NCBI GenBank assembly: GCA_964519015.1
Contig: CAZFHZ010000149.1
Coordinates: forward strand, 1-7,272
DNA: 7,272 bases
Reading direction: 5' to 3'
From: CAZFHZ01 sp964519015
GTDB taxonomy: Bacteria; Blakebacterota; Blakebacteria; Blakebacterales; CAYUVJ01
How positions within the stretch are numbered: the first letter of the stretch is position 1; the number at the start of each line of letters is the position of its first letter. Shown here piece after piece: positions 6,546 through 7,272 of this stretch. The notes under the pieces were generated by a model. It made no database searches. It was not told the origin of the DNA and saw only the letters and a list, made by a program, of their open reading frames with translations. The translations under genes were made by a program, and so were the position numbers.

Positions 6546-7272
6546 CTACTGGCCGGGGCCGACCTCGGCCAGCACCCGCAGCAGCAGGCGGGTCAGGTCC
6601 TCCAGTCCCTCCCCGCTCTGGGCGGAGAGGGCCAGGCAGGGCAGCCCGGCCACGACGGGGGGAGCGGCCGGGTCGAACCGGCCGGGGAGCACCTCGAGCG
6701 GCAGGCCGCACCGCTCCAGATGAGCCACCCGCTCGGCCGGGGCGACCAGATCGAGCTTGGTCAGCAGCAGCGCCGCCGGACGCTCCAGCAGCACCGGGGC
6801 ATGCCCCTCCAGTTCGGTCCGCAGCATGGCCAGGGTCTCGAGTGGAGGTTCGGCGAACAGGTCGGTCAGGAAGAAGAGCACCCGGGTGCGCTCGATATGG
6901 CGCAGAAAGGCGGTCCCGAGCCCCCGTCCCGTACTGGCTCCTTCGATCAGGCCGGGGATGTCGGCCAGCACGCAGCTGTCGTACTCCCCCAAGCTCATGA
7001 TGCCGAGGTTGGGGGTCAGGGTGGTGAAAGGGTAGTCGGCGATCTTCGGTCGGGCGGCCGTGACCCGGGACAGAAGGGTGCTCTTGCCGGCGTTGGGGCG
7101 TCCGACCAGGCCGACGTCGGCGATCAATCTCAGCTCCAAACGCAGGGTCCGGCTCTGGCCCTCCTCGCCCGGCTCCCACTGGCGGGGGGCCTGGTTGATA
7201 CTGCTGACGAAGGAGGCGTTGCGCCCCCCCCCCCCCCCCCCCCCCGCGCGGCGGGCCCCCCGCCCACCGGCG
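6546..7272 (-). CDS. obg: GTPase Obg/CgtA (5' partial)
   Basis: The frame is open from the right edge (first full codon 7271-7269) to TAG at 6548-6546, giving 241 residues that lack most of the N-terminal Obg domain. A TTG at 7139 is an internal leucine, not a start. Obg is a ribosome-associated GTPase involved in 50S assembly and stress response. The end of the Obg fold is seen as NASFVSSINQAPRQWEPGEEG before the G domain. G motifs are GRPNAGKS (57-64), PFTTLTPN (81-88), DIPGLIEGA (104-112), TKLD (171-174, T in place of the usual N) and SAQSGEG (216-222). The protein ends about 20 residues after G5, so it has no long C-terminal extension, as in many bacteria. The glycine-rich segment near the window edge is distorted by a 22-base homopolymer. 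dprA follows after 110 bases. Confidence 0.92.
   Translation of the reverse strand, partial: AGGRGARRAGGGGGGGRNASFVSSINQAPRQWEPGEEGQSRTLRLELRLIADVGLVGRPNAGKSTLLSRVTAARPKIADYPFTTLTPNLGIMSLGEYDSCVLADIPGLIEGASTGRGLGTAFLRHIERTRVLFFLTDLFAEPPLETLAMLRTELEGHAPVLLERPAALLLTKLDLVAPAERVAHLERCGLPLEVLPGRFDPAAPPVVAGLPCLALSAQSGEGLEDLTRLLLRVLAEVGPGQ
7224..7245. repeat. 22-base C homopolymer inside obg
   Basis: Twenty-two consecutive C on the + strand (G on the coding strand) encode seven glycines in the glycine-rich Obg domain. Bases 7246-7272 beyond it are also almost all G and C. The expected family motif here is of the form GGxGGxGN; the sequence shows a run of glycines ending in RN. It is either a slippage-prone tract or, more likely, a sequencing or assembly fault. 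Confidence 0.85.

Noticed and set aside
6182..7000. + strand open frame opposite dprA and obg.
   Set aside because: Arg/Pro/Ala/Gly low-complexity translation typical of an antisense frame in GC-rich DNA; it spans two real genes and the gap between them.
7137..7139. TTG as start of the Obg gene.
   Set aside because: The residues encoded upstream (EPGEEG and the preceding NASFVSS segment) are conserved Obg sequence, so the gene continues beyond the window.
6436..7179. Long upstream extension of the dprA frame (would give 638 residues).
   Set aside because: The translation is Arg/Pro/Gly-rich low complexity and overlaps the well-conserved obg frame on the same strand. The DprA-like sequence begins at the ATG at 6435, which has its own ribosome binding site.
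1..7272. Search by eye for CRISPR arrays, tRNA or rRNA genes, transposases, phage or toxin-antitoxin and defence genes.
   Set aside because: No repeat-spacer pattern, cloverleaf, inverted terminal repeats or such protein families were seen. The window looks like ordinary chromosomal genes.

Overview
The window is chromosomal-looking, very GC-rich bacterial DNA. Codons mostly end in G or C and genes are tightly packed. It holds five protein genes: one partial gene on the + strand at the left (an M28 metallopeptidase), and four on the - strand that converge on it (partial obg, then dprA, cydA, cydB and a DUF2203 gene, counting the last as part of the cyd run). The lineage cannot be fixed from the sequence. 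A large secreted-type peptidase with a propeller and an M28 domain, a short Q-loop cytochrome bd, an Obg without a long C-terminal domain, and high GC would suit Gemmatimonadota or a similar environmental lineage, but this is a weak guess. No tRNA, rRNA, CRISPR array, insertion sequence or phage gene was seen.

Layout. 1-2210 (+): C-terminal 735 residues of a protein with a helical/coiled-coil stretch, a PD40-type beta-propeller, a complete M28 zinc-peptidase domain and a C-terminal Fn3-like domain. Only 4 bases separate its stop from the stop of the convergent DUF2203 gene (2215-2703, -). A perfect 10-bp hairpin at 2230-2253 may terminate transcription from one or both sides. 2720-5141 (-): cydA and cydB, the two subunits of cytochrome bd quinol oxidase, 10 bases apart, followed after 16 bases by the DUF2203 gene behind a strong ribosome binding site. 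The three look like one transcript read from a promoter with a perfect TTGACA -35 box near 5231-5236. 5263-6435 (-): dprA, the DNA-processing/RecA-loading protein. 6546-7272 (-): C-terminal 241 residues of the Obg GTPase, running off the right end.

How they work together: CydAB transfers electrons from quinol to oxygen with high affinity at the membrane, and DUF2203 is probably co-expressed but of unknown role. DprA and Obg are housekeeping genes (incoming ssDNA handling; ribosome assembly and stress GTPase). The peptidase is probably exported and degrades peptides, but its N-terminus is outside the window.

The region is mostly ordinary. I found no convincing new multi-gene system. The points most worth a second look are a 22-base C homopolymer that disrupts the glycine-rich motif of Obg right at the window edge, the placement of DUF2203 in a cyd operon, and an alanine at the usual quinol-loop lysine position of CydA.
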